Part shown: positions 36,694-45,545 of the stretch, piece after piece
How the letters are laid out: each line of letters begins with the position of its first letter
Numbering within the stretch: position 1 is the first letter of the stretch
The notes under the pieces: model-generated
What the model was told of the DNA's origin: nothing
Database searches by the model: none
Seen by the model: the letters and a program-made list of their open reading frames with translations, nothing else
Position numbers and translations under genes: made by a program
Source: Hyphomicrobiales bacterium
GTDB taxonomy: Bacteria > Pseudomonadota > Alphaproteobacteria > Rhizobiales > Rhizobiaceae
DNA length: 64,000 nucleotides
Direction: 5' to 3'
Assembly (NCBI GenBank): GCA_900473185.1
Contig: UCKU01000002.1
Span: 43,926 to 107,925, forward strand

Positions 36694-36739
36694 ACTTATT
36701 GTCAAGGCAAAATAGCACGTCGGCAGATCGGGAATTTGT

Positions 36740-37873
36740 ATGTTCAATTCGTCGCAGCGCGAGCTCCTGCGGGTCATAAGCGAGTCCGGCCCCTTAAGCC
36801 GGACCGATCTTGCCTCCGCGATCGGGCTCAGCAAAGCGGCGATGAGCGGCATTGCCCGCGAGCTGATCGATCGCGGCGTCCTGCACGAGACGGAGACCGT
36901 CTACGGCCAGGGCCGGCCCTCCGTGCTGCTCGACCTGAAACCCGAATGCGCCTTCTTCATTGGCATCTCGCTTCTTGAAGATCCCGCACCGATGATCCTC
37001 AGCGATCTCAACGGCAATATCATCGCCCGTCAGCAATTGCCCCATTCCCGCGATCCCAAGGTCATCGCCAATGCCATCGCCTATGGCCTGCCGGAAATCC
37101 TGAAGGGCCACCCGCAGGCAAGCTCGAAGCTTGCCGGCATCGGCGTAGCACTGTCCGGCTTCGTCGATGAAAAGCAGGCAACCTGCGTGCAGTCCACGCT
37201 GCTTGGCTGGCAGGACGTGCCGCTTGCTGAAATCATCCGTCAGGCGAGCGGCGTCGATACCTTCATCGAAAACGACGCCAAGGCCGTCGCCGTCAGCGAG
37301 AAGCTGTTCGGCATTGCCCGCGATACGCCGAATTTCTCCGTCGTCTCGCTCGGAGACGGCATCGGCTGCGCCCATTTTATCGACGGCAGGCTCTATCGCG
37401 GCAATCATGGCGGTGCGGGCGAAATTGCCCATGCAACGATCGATCCCGGCGGCGCGCCCTGCCGCTGTGGCAAGCGCGGATGCCTCGACACCGTCGCCTC
37501 CATGAAGGCAATCAAGGAGATGGCGCGGGCCGCCGGCCTGAAATGCACTTCGCTGTCCGAGCTGGAAGAGGAAGCTTCACTCGGCACCGCCGAGGCGATC
37601 GCCATCATCCACAAGGCCGGCGCAGCACTCGGTCTGGCGATCTCGCATCTGATCCAGATGAATGATCCCGGCATGATCCTCGTCACCCACGTCGAGGGCT
37701 CTTTCGACGGCCTGTTCGGCACGGTTGTGCAGCAGGCGATCGAAGCCAATGTTCTTCCGCGTTACGCCGGCCAGACGCCGATCCGCACCCGCCGCGTCGA
37801 TAGTGACGTCTGGGCGCGGGGCGCTGCCAGCATCGCAGCCCATAATTTTCTGATTGGTCCCAATATAAGCTGA
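36740..37873 (+). CDS. ROK-family transcriptional regulator (NagC/XylR type)
   Basis: This 377-residue regulator has an N-terminal winged helix (SQRELLRVISESGPLSRTDLASAIGLSKAAMSGIARELIDRGVL) and a C-terminal ROK sugar-kinase-like domain. The zinc motif CRCGKRGCLD (near residues 240-249) is intact. The ATP/sugar site motifs are altered from true kinases (SLGDGIGCAHFIDG), which suits a ligand sensor. It is divergent from the importer 1 operon and runs eight bases ahead of the M81 gene, so it is likely co-transcribed with that gene. The inducer is unknown. Confidence 0.9.
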   Translation: MFNSSQRELLRVISESGPLSRTDLASAIGLSKAAMSGIARELIDRGVLHETETVYGQGRPSVLLDLKPECAFFIGISLLEDPAPMILSDLNGNIIARQQLPHSRDPKVIANAIAYGLPEILKGHPQASSKLAGIGVALSGFVDEKQATCVQSTLLGWQDVPLAEIIRQASGVDTFIENDAKAVAVSEKLFGIARDTPNFSVVSLGDGIGCAHFIDGRLYRGNHGGAGEIAHATIDPGGAPCRCGKRGCLDTVASMKAIKEMARAAGLKCTSLSELEEEASLGTAEAIAIIHKAGAALGLAISHLIQMNDPGMILVTHVEGSFDGLFGTVVQQAIEANVLPRYAGQTPIRTRRVDSDVWARGAASIAAHNFLIGPNIS

Positions 37874-37881
37874 GGTTTCCC

Positions 37882-39324
37882 ATGCGCATCGCCGTTGGTG
37901 GCATTCATATCGAATGCAGCACGTACAATCCCGTCCTGAACGAGGAGAAGGATTTCCGGGTGGTGCGCGGCGAGGGACTGCTGGCAGCCCCTTATTTTGC
38001 GTTCCTCGGGGATTACGATGCCGAATTCCTGCCGACGATCCATGCGCGTGCCATTGCCGGCGGTCCGGTCGCTCGCCACACCTACGAGGCCTTCAAGGCC
38101 GAGTTCCTCGAGCGCCTGAAGCCCCTGCTGCCGCTCGACGGCCTCTATCTCGCCATGCACGGCGCCATGTATGTTGAGGGCATGGAAGATGCGGAAGGCG
38201 ACTGGATCAGTTCCGCCCGCGCGCTCGTCGGCGACGATTGCACGCTCTCGGCCAGCTATGACCTGCATGGCAACGTCACCCAGCGCATCCTCGATGCGCT
38301 CGACATGTACTCCACCTATCGCACTGCGCCGCATATCGATGTCGAGGAGACCATGCGACGCTCGGTCTCCATGCTGGTGAAAAGCCTGAAGACGGGCGTG
38401 AAGCCCACCCTGCTCTGGGCGCCGATCCCGGTCGTCCTGCCGGGCGAACGCACCAGCACCGTCGATGAACCGGCAAAGAGCCTTTACGCCGAACTGCCCG
38501 GCATCGATGCGCTCGACGGCGTCTGGGATGCTTCGCTGATGGTCGGCTACGTCTGGGCCGACGAACCCCGCGCCACCGCTGCCGCCATCATGACCGGCAC
38601 GGACCGAACCGTACTGGAGCGCGAGGCAAAGCGTCTGGCAAAGGCCTATTGGGACGTACGTGAAGAATTCATCTTCGGCTGCGAGACCGGCTCGATCGAG
38701 GAATGCGTCGCCAAGGCGATCGCCAATCCCACCGGCCCCGTCGTGCTTGCCGAATCCGGCGACAACCCGACTGGCGGCGGCGTGGGCGACCGAGCCGACG
38801 TATTGGCCGAGCTGATTGCAAAAGGCGCCACCGGCGTCGTCTTCGCCGGCATCGCCGATAAGGTGGCCACCGAAACCTGCTATGCTGCGGGCGTCGGTGC
38901 CACTCTGGAGCTGACGGTCGGCGCCTCGCTCGATACCAAGGGCAGCAAGCCGGTGACCGGACGCTTCATGGTAAAATTCCTGCACGAAACCGCTGACGCG
39001 GCCGACCGCCAGGCCGTCGTTTCCATCGGCGGCATCGATCTGGTGCTCTCTGCCAAGCGCCGCCCTTATCACAACATCGTCGATTTTACCCGCCTCGGTC
39101 TTGATCCGCACACGGCAAAGATCGTCGTCGTCAAGTCGGGTTATCTCTCGCCGGAACTCGCACCGATCGCCAATCCCAACCTCATGGCGCTCTCGGCCGG
39201 CGTCGTCGACCAGTTCGTCGAGCGCCTGCCGCGCCTGCGCAAAGAGCACCCGACCTATCCTTTCGACAAGGATTTCAGCTTCGAGCCGCAGGCTTTCCTT
39301 TCTGCGCGCTCCGCGAACCGCTGA
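37882..39324 (+). CDS. M81-family (MlrC-like) metallohydrolase
   Basis: This 480-residue protein belongs to the M81/MlrC family, named for the enzyme that hydrolyses linearised microcystin peptides. The N-terminal MlrC domain has VGGIHIECSTYNP and LYLAMHGAMYVEGMEDAEGDW. The probable zinc ligands are in IHIECSTYNP and SASYDLHGNVT. The C-terminal domain has ESGDNPTGGGVGDRADVL and RRPYHNIVDF. No signal peptide is visible, so it would act on imported substrate. It follows the ROK gene by eight bases. The family includes members that do not degrade microcystin, so the substrate here is open: a small peptide, perhaps with isopeptide or D-residue bonds. Confidence 0.88.
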   Translation: MRIAVGGIHIECSTYNPVLNEEKDFRVVRGEGLLAAPYFAFLGDYDAEFLPTIHARAIAGGPVARHTYEAFKAEFLERLKPLLPLDGLYLAMHGAMYVEGMEDAEGDWISSARALVGDDCTLSASYDLHGNVTQRILDALDMYSTYRTAPHIDVEETMRRSVSMLVKSLKTGVKPTLLWAPIPVVLPGERTSTVDEPAKSLYAELPGIDALDGVWDASLMVGYVWADEPRATAAAIMTGTDRTVLEREAKRLAKAYWDVREEFIFGCETGSIEECVAKAIANPTGPVVLAESGDNPTGGGVGDRADVLAELIAKGATGVVFAGIADKVATETCYAAGVGATLELTVGASLDTKGSKPVTGRFMVKFLHETADAADRQAVVSIGGIDLVLSAKRRPYHNIVDFTRLGLDPHTAKIVVVKSGYLSPELAPIANPNLMALSAGVVDQFVERLPRLRKEHPTYPFDKDFSFEPQAFLSARSANR

Positions 39325-39336
39325 GGTTTGAAAGAC

Positions 39337-39530
39337 GAACCAATTGATTTTTGGTACCGCACGCTTGCCTGGCGTGCGGTTCTCGTCAAACCGTGTGCGC
39401 ACCTTTGGATCTGCCGTAAATCCAGGCCATTCGACCAATAAACAGGCAGATATTTATTTGCCCAAAAAAGCGCTTGACGATCCGCCGGATTTGGTTTGCA
39501 TTGAACCAATATTAAATTGGTCCAACCAAT
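39337..39530. promoter_or_regulatory. Repeated GAACCAAT/ATTGGT sites upstream of the GntR gene
   Basis: GAACCAAT occurs at 39337-39344 (followed by TTGGT six bases on) and again at 39503-39510. At 39505-39521 ACCAAT-ATTAA-ATTGGT is a perfect inverted repeat, and at 39516-39530 ATTGGT-CCA-ACCAAT is another that ends one base before the GntR ATG. The pattern matches the palindromic operators of FadR-type GntR regulators (TGGTnnnACCA), suggesting autoregulation. Confidence 0.6.
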
Positions 39531-39531
39531 C

Positions 39532-40257
39532 ATGGATGAGACGCAAGGCAATTCGAACTATGCGCTGGAGAAGCTGAGGGCTCTCCTGCAGTCGGATAGT
39601 CTCGATGCCGATGGCAAGCTGCCGACCGAACGTACGCTCTCCGAAATCCTCGGCGTCAGTCGCCGCTCCATCCGCCGCGCGCTGGAAGTGCTGGAAGCCG
39701 AAGGCCGCATCTGGCGCCGGCAAGGCTCCGGCACCTTTGCCGGCAAGCGGCCGGACGGTTGGAGCAACCATGTCGATTCCATCGTCGCCGACACCGATCT
39801 CATGGAAATCATGGAAGTGCGCCTGCGCGTCGAACCGCAGCTTGCACAGCTTGCGGCCATGCGCGCCAAGGCCGCCGATGTCGAGCGCATGTATGATCTG
39901 GTGAAGAAGATCTACGAAAGCACGGATGCCGACGGCCGCGAACTCTGGGATGGCGCGCTGCATCGCCAGATCGCCCAATGCGCCGGCAACACATTCTTCC
40001 TGACGATCTTCGACGTCATCAACCGCGTGCGCCAGGACGAAGCCTGGCAGACGATCCGCGAGCGCGCCCGCAGCGCCAGCCGCACGCGCGAAGTCACCCA
40101 TGGCCAGCACACGGCTATCGTCGATGCTATCGCCGCCCGCGATCCGGGAAAGGCCGGCGAAGCCATGCGCCAGCACCTGCTGACGCTGCAGGAAAGCCTC
40201 ATCCGCATCACCTCTCTCGATCACAGCGAAACGGAGGTCGAGAAGGAGCCCACCTGA
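39532..40257 (+). CDS. GntR-family (FadR subfamily) regulator
   Basis: This 241-residue regulator has an N-terminal wHTH (YALEKLRALLQ...GKLPTERTLSEILGVSRRSIRRALEVLEAEGRIWRRQGSGTFAGKR) and an all-helical FCD ligand domain (LMEIMEVRLRVEPQLAQLAAMRA, LWDGALHRQIAQCAGN, HGQHTAIVDAIAARDPGKAGEAMRQHL) with the His residues that bind metal. ATG 39532 has no Shine-Dalgarno sequence because an operator palindrome abuts it; a leaderless message or the TTG at 39517 are alternatives. The importer 2 operon starts 79 nt downstream, and GntR probably controls it. Confidence 0.88.
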   Translation: MDETQGNSNYALEKLRALLQSDSLDADGKLPTERTLSEILGVSRRSIRRALEVLEAEGRIWRRQGSGTFAGKRPDGWSNHVDSIVADTDLMEIMEVRLRVEPQLAQLAAMRAKAADVERMYDLVKKIYESTDADGRELWDGALHRQIAQCAGNTFFLTIFDVINRVRQDEAWQTIRERARSASRTREVTHGQHTAIVDAIAARDPGKAGEAMRQHLLTLQESLIRITSLDHSETEVEKEPT

Positions 40258-40336
40258 GCGGGGAAACGGCACGGCGGAGATAACCGACGGCTCGGCACGA
40301 CAAACGTGAAACAAAAACATAACAGAGGAGAATGAA

Positions 40337-41845
40337 ATGAAACTCGTCAGATTGCTGACCACCGCCGCAGCGGCAGCGCTTTTTGCGCTTCCCGCTTTCG
40401 CCGTCGAACTGAAGATCGGCCTGCAGGACGACGCCGACGTGCTTGATCCCGCGCAGTCGCGCACCTTCGTTGGCCGCATCGTCTATACCGCGATGTGCGA
40501 CAAGCTCGTCGATGTCTCGCCCGACCTGAAGATCGTGCCGCAGCTTGCCACGGAGTGGAACTGGTCGGCCGACGGCAAGGCGCTCACCATGAAGCTTCGC
40601 CAGGGCGTGAAGTTCCAGGATGAGACGCCCTTCAACGCCGAAGCCGTCGTCGCCACCATCGAGCGCAACATGACCCTGCCGGAATCGCGTCGCAAGAGCG
40701 AGTTGAGCTCCGTCCAGAAGGTCGAGGCGTCAGGCGAATATGAAGTCAAGTTCACGCTGAAGAGCCCAGACGTTACCCTGCTCGCCCAACTTTCCGACCG
40801 CGCCGGCATGATCGTGTCGCCGAAGGCCGCGAAGGAACTCGGCGCCAAGTTCGGCGACCATCCGGTCTGCGCCGGCCCGTTCAAGTTCGTCGAGCGTATC
40901 CAGCAGGACCGTATCGTGCTGGAAAAGTTCCAGGACTACTGGAACAAGGATAATGTCTTCATCGACAAGATCACCTACCTGCCGATCCCGGATTCGACGG
41001 TACGCCTCGCCAACCTGCGCTCCGGCGACCTCGACATGATCGAGCGTCTGGCCGCAACCGATGCTGAAACGGTCAAGAGCGATTCGAACCTCGTCTATAA
41101 GGATGTCGTCAATACCGGCTGGCTCGGCATCTATGCCAATATCGGCAATGGCGCGCGCGCCGACAATCCGATGGGCAAGGACAAGCGCCTGCGCCAGGCC
41201 TTCTCGCTTGCGATCGATCGTGATGCCGCCATGCAGATCGTCTTCGAAGGCACCGGCGTTGCCGGCAACCAGCCCTTCCCGCCTAGCAGCCCCTGGTTCG
41301 ACAAGGATGTCCCGGTTCCGGTCCGTGACGTCGAAAAGGCAAAGGCGCTCGTCAAGGCGGCAGGCTTCGACCGCATTCCGGTCGAGATGCAGGTTCCGAA
41401 CAGCCCCGTCGTGATGCAGATGATGCAGATCATCCAGTCCATGGTCGCCGAAGCGGGCTTCGACCTGACCCTGAAGGCAACGGAATTTGCGACCCTGCTC
41501 AACGAACAGACCGCCGGCAACTATCAGCTCAGCCGCTCCGACTGGTCCGGCCGCGTCGATCCTGACGGCAATATCCAGCAGTTCGTCACCTGCGGCGCCG
41601 GCCTGAACGACAGCAAATATTGCAATGCTGATGTCGACAAGCTGCTGAGCGAGGCTCGCCAGTCCCCTGACGATTCCGTGCGCAAGCAGAAATACGATGC
41701 CGCAACCGCAATCCTCAGTGACGACTTGCCGATCATCTTCCTTGGCCACCAGTCCTGGATCTGGGCGCTGCACAAGAACATCACCGGCTTCGTTGCTTCG
41801 CCCGACGGTATGATCCGCCTCGTCGGCGTGAAGAAGGAAGGCTGA
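40337..41845 (+). CDS. Family 5 extracellular solute-binding protein, importer 2
   Basis: This 502-residue periplasmic protein begins with a Sec signal (VRLLTTAAAAALFALPAFA). The class motif MKLRQGVKFQDETPFNAEAVVATIERN is present, and DHPVCAGPFKFVERIQQDRIVLEKFQDYWNKD follows. It is distinct from the binding protein of importer 1 (different N-terminus, DVLDPAQSRTFVGRIVYTAMCDKLVD), so the two importers probably recognise different ligands. GAGGAGAATGAA precedes the ATG. It is the first structural gene of the plus-strand operon after gntR. Confidence 0.92.
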   Translation: MKLVRLLTTAAAAALFALPAFAVELKIGLQDDADVLDPAQSRTFVGRIVYTAMCDKLVDVSPDLKIVPQLATEWNWSADGKALTMKLRQGVKFQDETPFNAEAVVATIERNMTLPESRRKSELSSVQKVEASGEYEVKFTLKSPDVTLLAQLSDRAGMIVSPKAAKELGAKFGDHPVCAGPFKFVERIQQDRIVLEKFQDYWNKDNVFIDKITYLPIPDSTVRLANLRSGDLDMIERLAATDAETVKSDSNLVYKDVVNTGWLGIYANIGNGARADNPMGKDKRLRQAFSLAIDRDAAMQIVFEGTGVAGNQPFPPSSPWFDKDVPVPVRDVEKAKALVKAAGFDRIPVEMQVPNSPVVMQMMQIIQSMVAEAGFDLTLKATEFATLLNEQTAGNYQLSRSDWSGRVDPDGNIQQFVTCGAGLNDSKYCNADVDKLLSEARQSPDDSVRKQKYDAATAILSDDLPIIFLGHQSWIWALHKNITGFVASPDGMIRLVGVKKEG

Positions 41846-41908
41846 TAGCCACACGCTTCAGGAACGCGGCGACCCTCGCCGCGTTTCGCTGATGGTATCG
41901 GAGCGCCC

Positions 41909-42856
41909 ATGTACAGGTTCATCGCCAAGCGGCTGCTGGTCGCCATTCCAACTCTGCTGATCATTTCGGTTTTTGTCTTCTCGCTGCAGAAACTTCTGCC
42001 GGGTGATCCGGTTCTGGCCATGGCCGGTGAAGAGCGCGATCCGCAGGTGCTGGAATTCCTACGGGAAAAATATCACCTCAACGATCCCGTCCCCTACCAG
42101 TATTTCTACTGGCTCGGCTCGGCCCTGAAGGGCGATCTCGGCATTTCGCTGCGCACCAACCAGCCCGTTCTCGAACTCGTTGCCGAAAAGCTGCCGGTCA
42201 CCATCCAGCTTGCGATCATGTCGATGATCTTCGCCTTCGTGATCGGCGTGCCGATGGGCATCCTGGCGGCCGTCAAGAAGAACACCATCATCGATTATCT
42301 CGCCAACATTATCGCTCTGTCAGGCCTGTCGATCCCGAATTTCTGGCTCGGCATCATGCTGATCCTGCTGATCTCGGTGAATCTCGGCTGGCTTCCAGCC
42401 TCGGGCTACGAGCCCATCTTCTCCAATCCGCTGCGCTCGATCCAGACCATGCTGATGCCCTCCTTCGTGCTCGGCAATGCGCTTGCCGCCACGCTGATGC
42501 GCCACACCCGTTCGGCCATGCTGAGCGTCTTGAGCGCCGACTACATCCGTACCGCCCGCGCCAAGGGGCTTCCGGAAAGCTCCGTCGTGCTGGAACACGG
42601 CTTCCGCAACGCGGTCCTGCCGATCGTCACACTGACCGCTCTGCTTTTCGGCGAACTTCTCGCCGGTGCGGTCCTCACCGAGCAGATTTTCACCATTCCA
42701 GGCTTTGGAAAACTCATCGTCGATGCCGTCTTCAACCGCGATTATGCTGTCGTCCAGGGCGTCGTCATCTGCACGGCGATCGGCTTTATCCTGATGAACC
42801 TCGTGGCCGACGTGCTCTATGTCCTTCTCAATCCGCGCATGAGAGCTTCGCTATGA
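41909..42856 (+). CDS. Oligopeptide-type ABC transporter permease (DppB/GsiC family), importer 2
   Basis: This 315-residue permease starts MYRFIAKRLLVAIPTLLIISVFVFSLQKLLPGDPVLAMAGEE. The EAA-type loop is DYIRTARAKGLPESSVVLEHGFRNAVLPI, and VLTEQIFTIPGFGKLIVDAVFNRDYAVVQG follows. It overlaps the next permease by four bases (ATGA), so translation is coupled. Confidence 0.94.
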   Translation: MYRFIAKRLLVAIPTLLIISVFVFSLQKLLPGDPVLAMAGEERDPQVLEFLREKYHLNDPVPYQYFYWLGSALKGDLGISLRTNQPVLELVAEKLPVTIQLAIMSMIFAFVIGVPMGILAAVKKNTIIDYLANIIALSGLSIPNFWLGIMLILLISVNLGWLPASGYEPIFSNPLRSIQTMLMPSFVLGNALAATLMRHTRSAMLSVLSADYIRTARAKGLPESSVVLEHGFRNAVLPIVTLTALLFGELLAGAVLTEQIFTIPGFGKLIVDAVFNRDYAVVQGVVICTAIGFILMNLVADVLYVLLNPRMRASL

Positions 42857-43737
42857 CCGCAATCGATCAAGTCGCAGCCGCGCCCGTCACGTCTGCAGAG
42901 CAGCGTTCGCCGAGCCGCGCCTGGCGTAAGCTGAAAGCCAACAAGGGTGCGCTCGTCGGCCTCACCATCATCGCCTTCTTCGCCATCCTTGCCATCATCG
43001 CGCCGCTCCTGCCGCTCCCCGATCCGAACGCCACGAGCTGGTCGACGATCCGTAAGGCGCCGTCAGCGGCCCATTGGCTCGGCACCGATGATATCGGCCG
43101 CGATATTCTCTCCCGCATGATCTGGGGCGCGCAGGCCTCGCTGATGGCCGGCGTCTTTTCGGTGGCGATCGCCGTTCTCATCGGCGTGCCCTTCGGCCTG
43201 ATCTCGGGCTATTTCGGCGGCTGGATCGACATGATCATATCTCGCATCACCGAGGCCTTCCTGGCGATGCCTTTCCTGATTACAGCGATCGCGCTTGCCG
43301 CCTTCCTTGGCCCGAGCCTCAGCAATGCGATGATCGCGATCGGCCTTTCGGCCATGCCTATCTTCGTGCGGCTGACGCGTGGCCAGGTACTGGCGGTCAA
43401 GACCGAGGAATATATCGAAGGTGCGCGCTCCATCGGTCTTCGCCATTTCAGCATCATTACCCGCTACATCCTGCCGAATGTTTTCGCGCCGATCCTCGTG
43501 CAGGCGACGCTGACGATCGCGACCGCCATCATCGCCGAAGCCAGCCTCTCCTTCCTCGGCCTCGGCCAGCAGCCGCCGGCGCCAAGCTGGGGCTCGATGC
43601 TGAATGTTGCCAAGAATTTCCTGAGCCAGGCGCCGTGGATGGCGATGTGGCCAGGCATTGCCATCTTCCTCGTCGTTATCGGTTTCAATCTCTTGGGCGA
43701 CGGCCTGCGCGATGCGCTCGATCCGCGCGAAGCATGA
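42853..43737 (+). CDS. Oligopeptide-type ABC transporter permease (DppC/GsiD family), importer 2
   Basis: This 294-residue permease has the OppC_N segment (RAWRKLKANKGALVGLTIIAFFAIL), AHWLGTDDIGRDILSRMIWGAQASL, the EAA loop IEGARSIGLRHFSIITRYILPNVFAPI and the terminal NLLGDGLRDALDPR. It pairs with the upstream permease. The gamma-glutamyltransferase-family gene begins 21 nt later. Confidence 0.94.
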   Translation: MTAIDQVAAAPVTSAEQRSPSRAWRKLKANKGALVGLTIIAFFAILAIIAPLLPLPDPNATSWSTIRKAPSAAHWLGTDDIGRDILSRMIWGAQASLMAGVFSVAIAVLIGVPFGLISGYFGGWIDMIISRITEAFLAMPFLITAIALAAFLGPSLSNAMIAIGLSAMPIFVRLTRGQVLAVKTEEYIEGARSIGLRHFSIITRYILPNVFAPILVQATLTIATAIIAEASLSFLGLGQQPPAPSWGSMLNVAKNFLSQAPWMAMWPGIAIFLVVIGFNLLGDGLRDALDPREA

Positions 43738-43758
43738 CCCTTCGAAAGGACATATGAA

Positions 43759-45543
43759 ATGACCGCATTCACGACCCGCCCCGAAATTCTGGGCACATTC
43801 GGCGTCGTTACCTCAACGCACTGGATCGCCTCTGCCGTCGGCATGAGCATCCTGGAAAAGGGCGGCAACGCTTTCGACGCGGCGGTTGCTACCGGCTTCA
43901 CCCTGCAGATCCTCGAGCCGCACCTCGTCGGCCCCGGCGGCGACATGCCGGCGATCATCTATTCCAAGAAGAAGGATAAGGTCGAGGTCATCTGTGCCCA
44001 AGGCCCTGCCCCGGCAGGCGCCACTATCGAGCACTATACGTCCGAGGGCCTGAAGCTGATCCCCGGCGACGGCCTTCTGGCAACCGTCATTCCCGGCTCC
44101 TTCGACGGCTGGATGCTGACGCTGCGCGACTACGGCAGGCTGAGCGTGCGCGACGTGCTGGAGCCGGCAATCTATTACGCCGAAAACGGCCATCCGATGC
44201 TGCCACGTGTCTCCGCCACCATTAAGGGGCTCGCCGAATTCTTCGAAAAGGAATGGCCGACCTCCTACGAGACCTGGGTGCCGGGCGGCTCGGTTCCCGA
44301 ACCGCATTCCAACTTCAAGAACCCGGTTCTCGCCGAAACCTGGAAGCGCATCATTTCCGAAGCGGAAGCAAAGCAGGGTCGCGAGGCGCAGATCGAAGCG
44401 GCCCGCGACGCCTTCTACCGCGGCTTCGTCTCCGAGAAGATCGCAAACTATCTGAAGACGGCCGAAGTGATGGATGCGAGCGGCAGCCGCCACAAGGCAG
44501 TGCTGACGGCTGACGACATGGCCAACTGGTCGGCAACGATCGAAGAGCCGTTGACCTATGACTATCACGGCTGGACGGTTGCCAAGATCGGCCCTTGGGG
44601 CCAGGGCCCGGTCTTCCTGCAGACCCTGTCGATCCTTAAGGGTATGGATATCGCCTCGATGGCGCCAGATGGTGCCGATTTCGTCCACACCGTCACCGAG
44701 GCCATGAAGCTCGCCTTCGCCGACCGCGAGGTCTACTACGGCGATCCTGACTTCGCCGATATACCACTCGACCATCTTCTCTCGGACACTTACGCCGCCG
44801 GCCGCCGCAAGCTCATCACGGGCGAAGCCTCCTTCGATCTTCGCCCCGGCAAGGTGGCGGGTTTCGAGCAGCAATATGATGTGACGATGGCGATGCTCGG
44901 CGCCGATTCCAAGACCGGTGCCGTCTACGAGCCGACCATGGCGCATCTGACGGAAAAGCGCGGCGACACCGTCCACATCGACGTCATCGACCGGGAAGGC
45001 AACATGGTCTCGGTCACCCCCTCGGGCGGCTGGCTGCAGTCTTCGCCGATCGTTCCGGGCCTCGGCTTCTGCCTGAATTCGCGCGCCCAGATGTTCTGGC
45101 TGAAGCCCGGCCTGCCAACGTCGCTTGCTCCTGGCAAGCGCCCCCGCACCACGCTCACGCCCTCGCTCGGCCTTTATGAAGGACGCCCGACGCTCGCCTT
45201 CGGCACGCCTGGCGGCGACCAGCAGGAACAGTGGCAGCTCTCCTTCTTTCTGCGTTATGTGCACCACAAGATGAACCTGCAGGCGGCAATCGACCAGCCG
45301 CTCTTCCACACCTCACATTTCCCCGGCTCCTTCTATCCGCGCACGCGTGAACCGGGTGGTCTGATGGTAGAAGGCAATTTCAGCGCTGCCGTACTCGACA
45401 GTCTGCGGGCCCGCGGCCACAAGCTCACCGTCGCCGAGCCTTGGACCATTGGCCGCCTGACGGCAGCCCGCCGCGATGCCGACGGGCTGTTGCGTGCCGC
45501 TGCCACGCCCCGTCTCATGCAGGCCTATGCGGTCGGGAGGTAG
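43759..45543 (+). CDS. Gamma-glutamyltransferase-family Ntn hydrolase
   Basis: This 594-residue enzyme belongs to the GGT superfamily, whose precursors cleave themselves before a Thr. The N-terminal part shows STHWIASAVGMSILEKGGNAFDAAVATGFTLQILEPHLVGPGGD. The predicted cleavage and nucleophile is Thr404 in KRGDTVHIDVIDREGN, with SVTPSGGWLQSSPIVPGLGF after it; classic GGTs have HxxVxDxxGNxVSxTxTxNxxFGS, so the substrate-site residues differ. No signal peptide is seen at the chosen start, which suggests it works in the cytoplasm on imported compounds. It lies between permease and DUF1028 genes. Confidence 0.9.
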   Translation: MTAFTTRPEILGTFGVVTSTHWIASAVGMSILEKGGNAFDAAVATGFTLQILEPHLVGPGGDMPAIIYSKKKDKVEVICAQGPAPAGATIEHYTSEGLKLIPGDGLLATVIPGSFDGWMLTLRDYGRLSVRDVLEPAIYYAENGHPMLPRVSATIKGLAEFFEKEWPTSYETWVPGGSVPEPHSNFKNPVLAETWKRIISEAEAKQGREAQIEAARDAFYRGFVSEKIANYLKTAEVMDASGSRHKAVLTADDMANWSATIEEPLTYDYHGWTVAKIGPWGQGPVFLQTLSILKGMDIASMAPDGADFVHTVTEAMKLAFADREVYYGDPDFADIPLDHLLSDTYAAGRRKLITGEASFDLRPGKVAGFEQQYDVTMAMLGADSKTGAVYEPTMAHLTEKRGDTVHIDVIDREGNMVSVTPSGGWLQSSPIVPGLGFCLNSRAQMFWLKPGLPTSLAPGKRPRTTLTPSLGLYEGRPTLAFGTPGGDQQEQWQLSFFLRYVHHKMNLQAAIDQPLFHTSHFPGSFYPRTREPGGLMVEGNFSAAVLDSLRARGHKLTVAEPWTIGRLTAARRDADGLLRAAATPRLMQAYAVGR

Positions 45544-45545
45544 GC

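Noticed and set aside
37762..39438. A 558-codon frame antisense to the M81 gene
   Set aside because: Shadow composition and no recognisable domain; the plus-strand gene has clear M81 motifs.
43813..45309. A 498-codon frame antisense to the GGT-family gene
   Set aside because: Same shadow pattern (Arg, Gly, His-rich), no ribosome binding site, and it lies wholly inside a well-supported gene.
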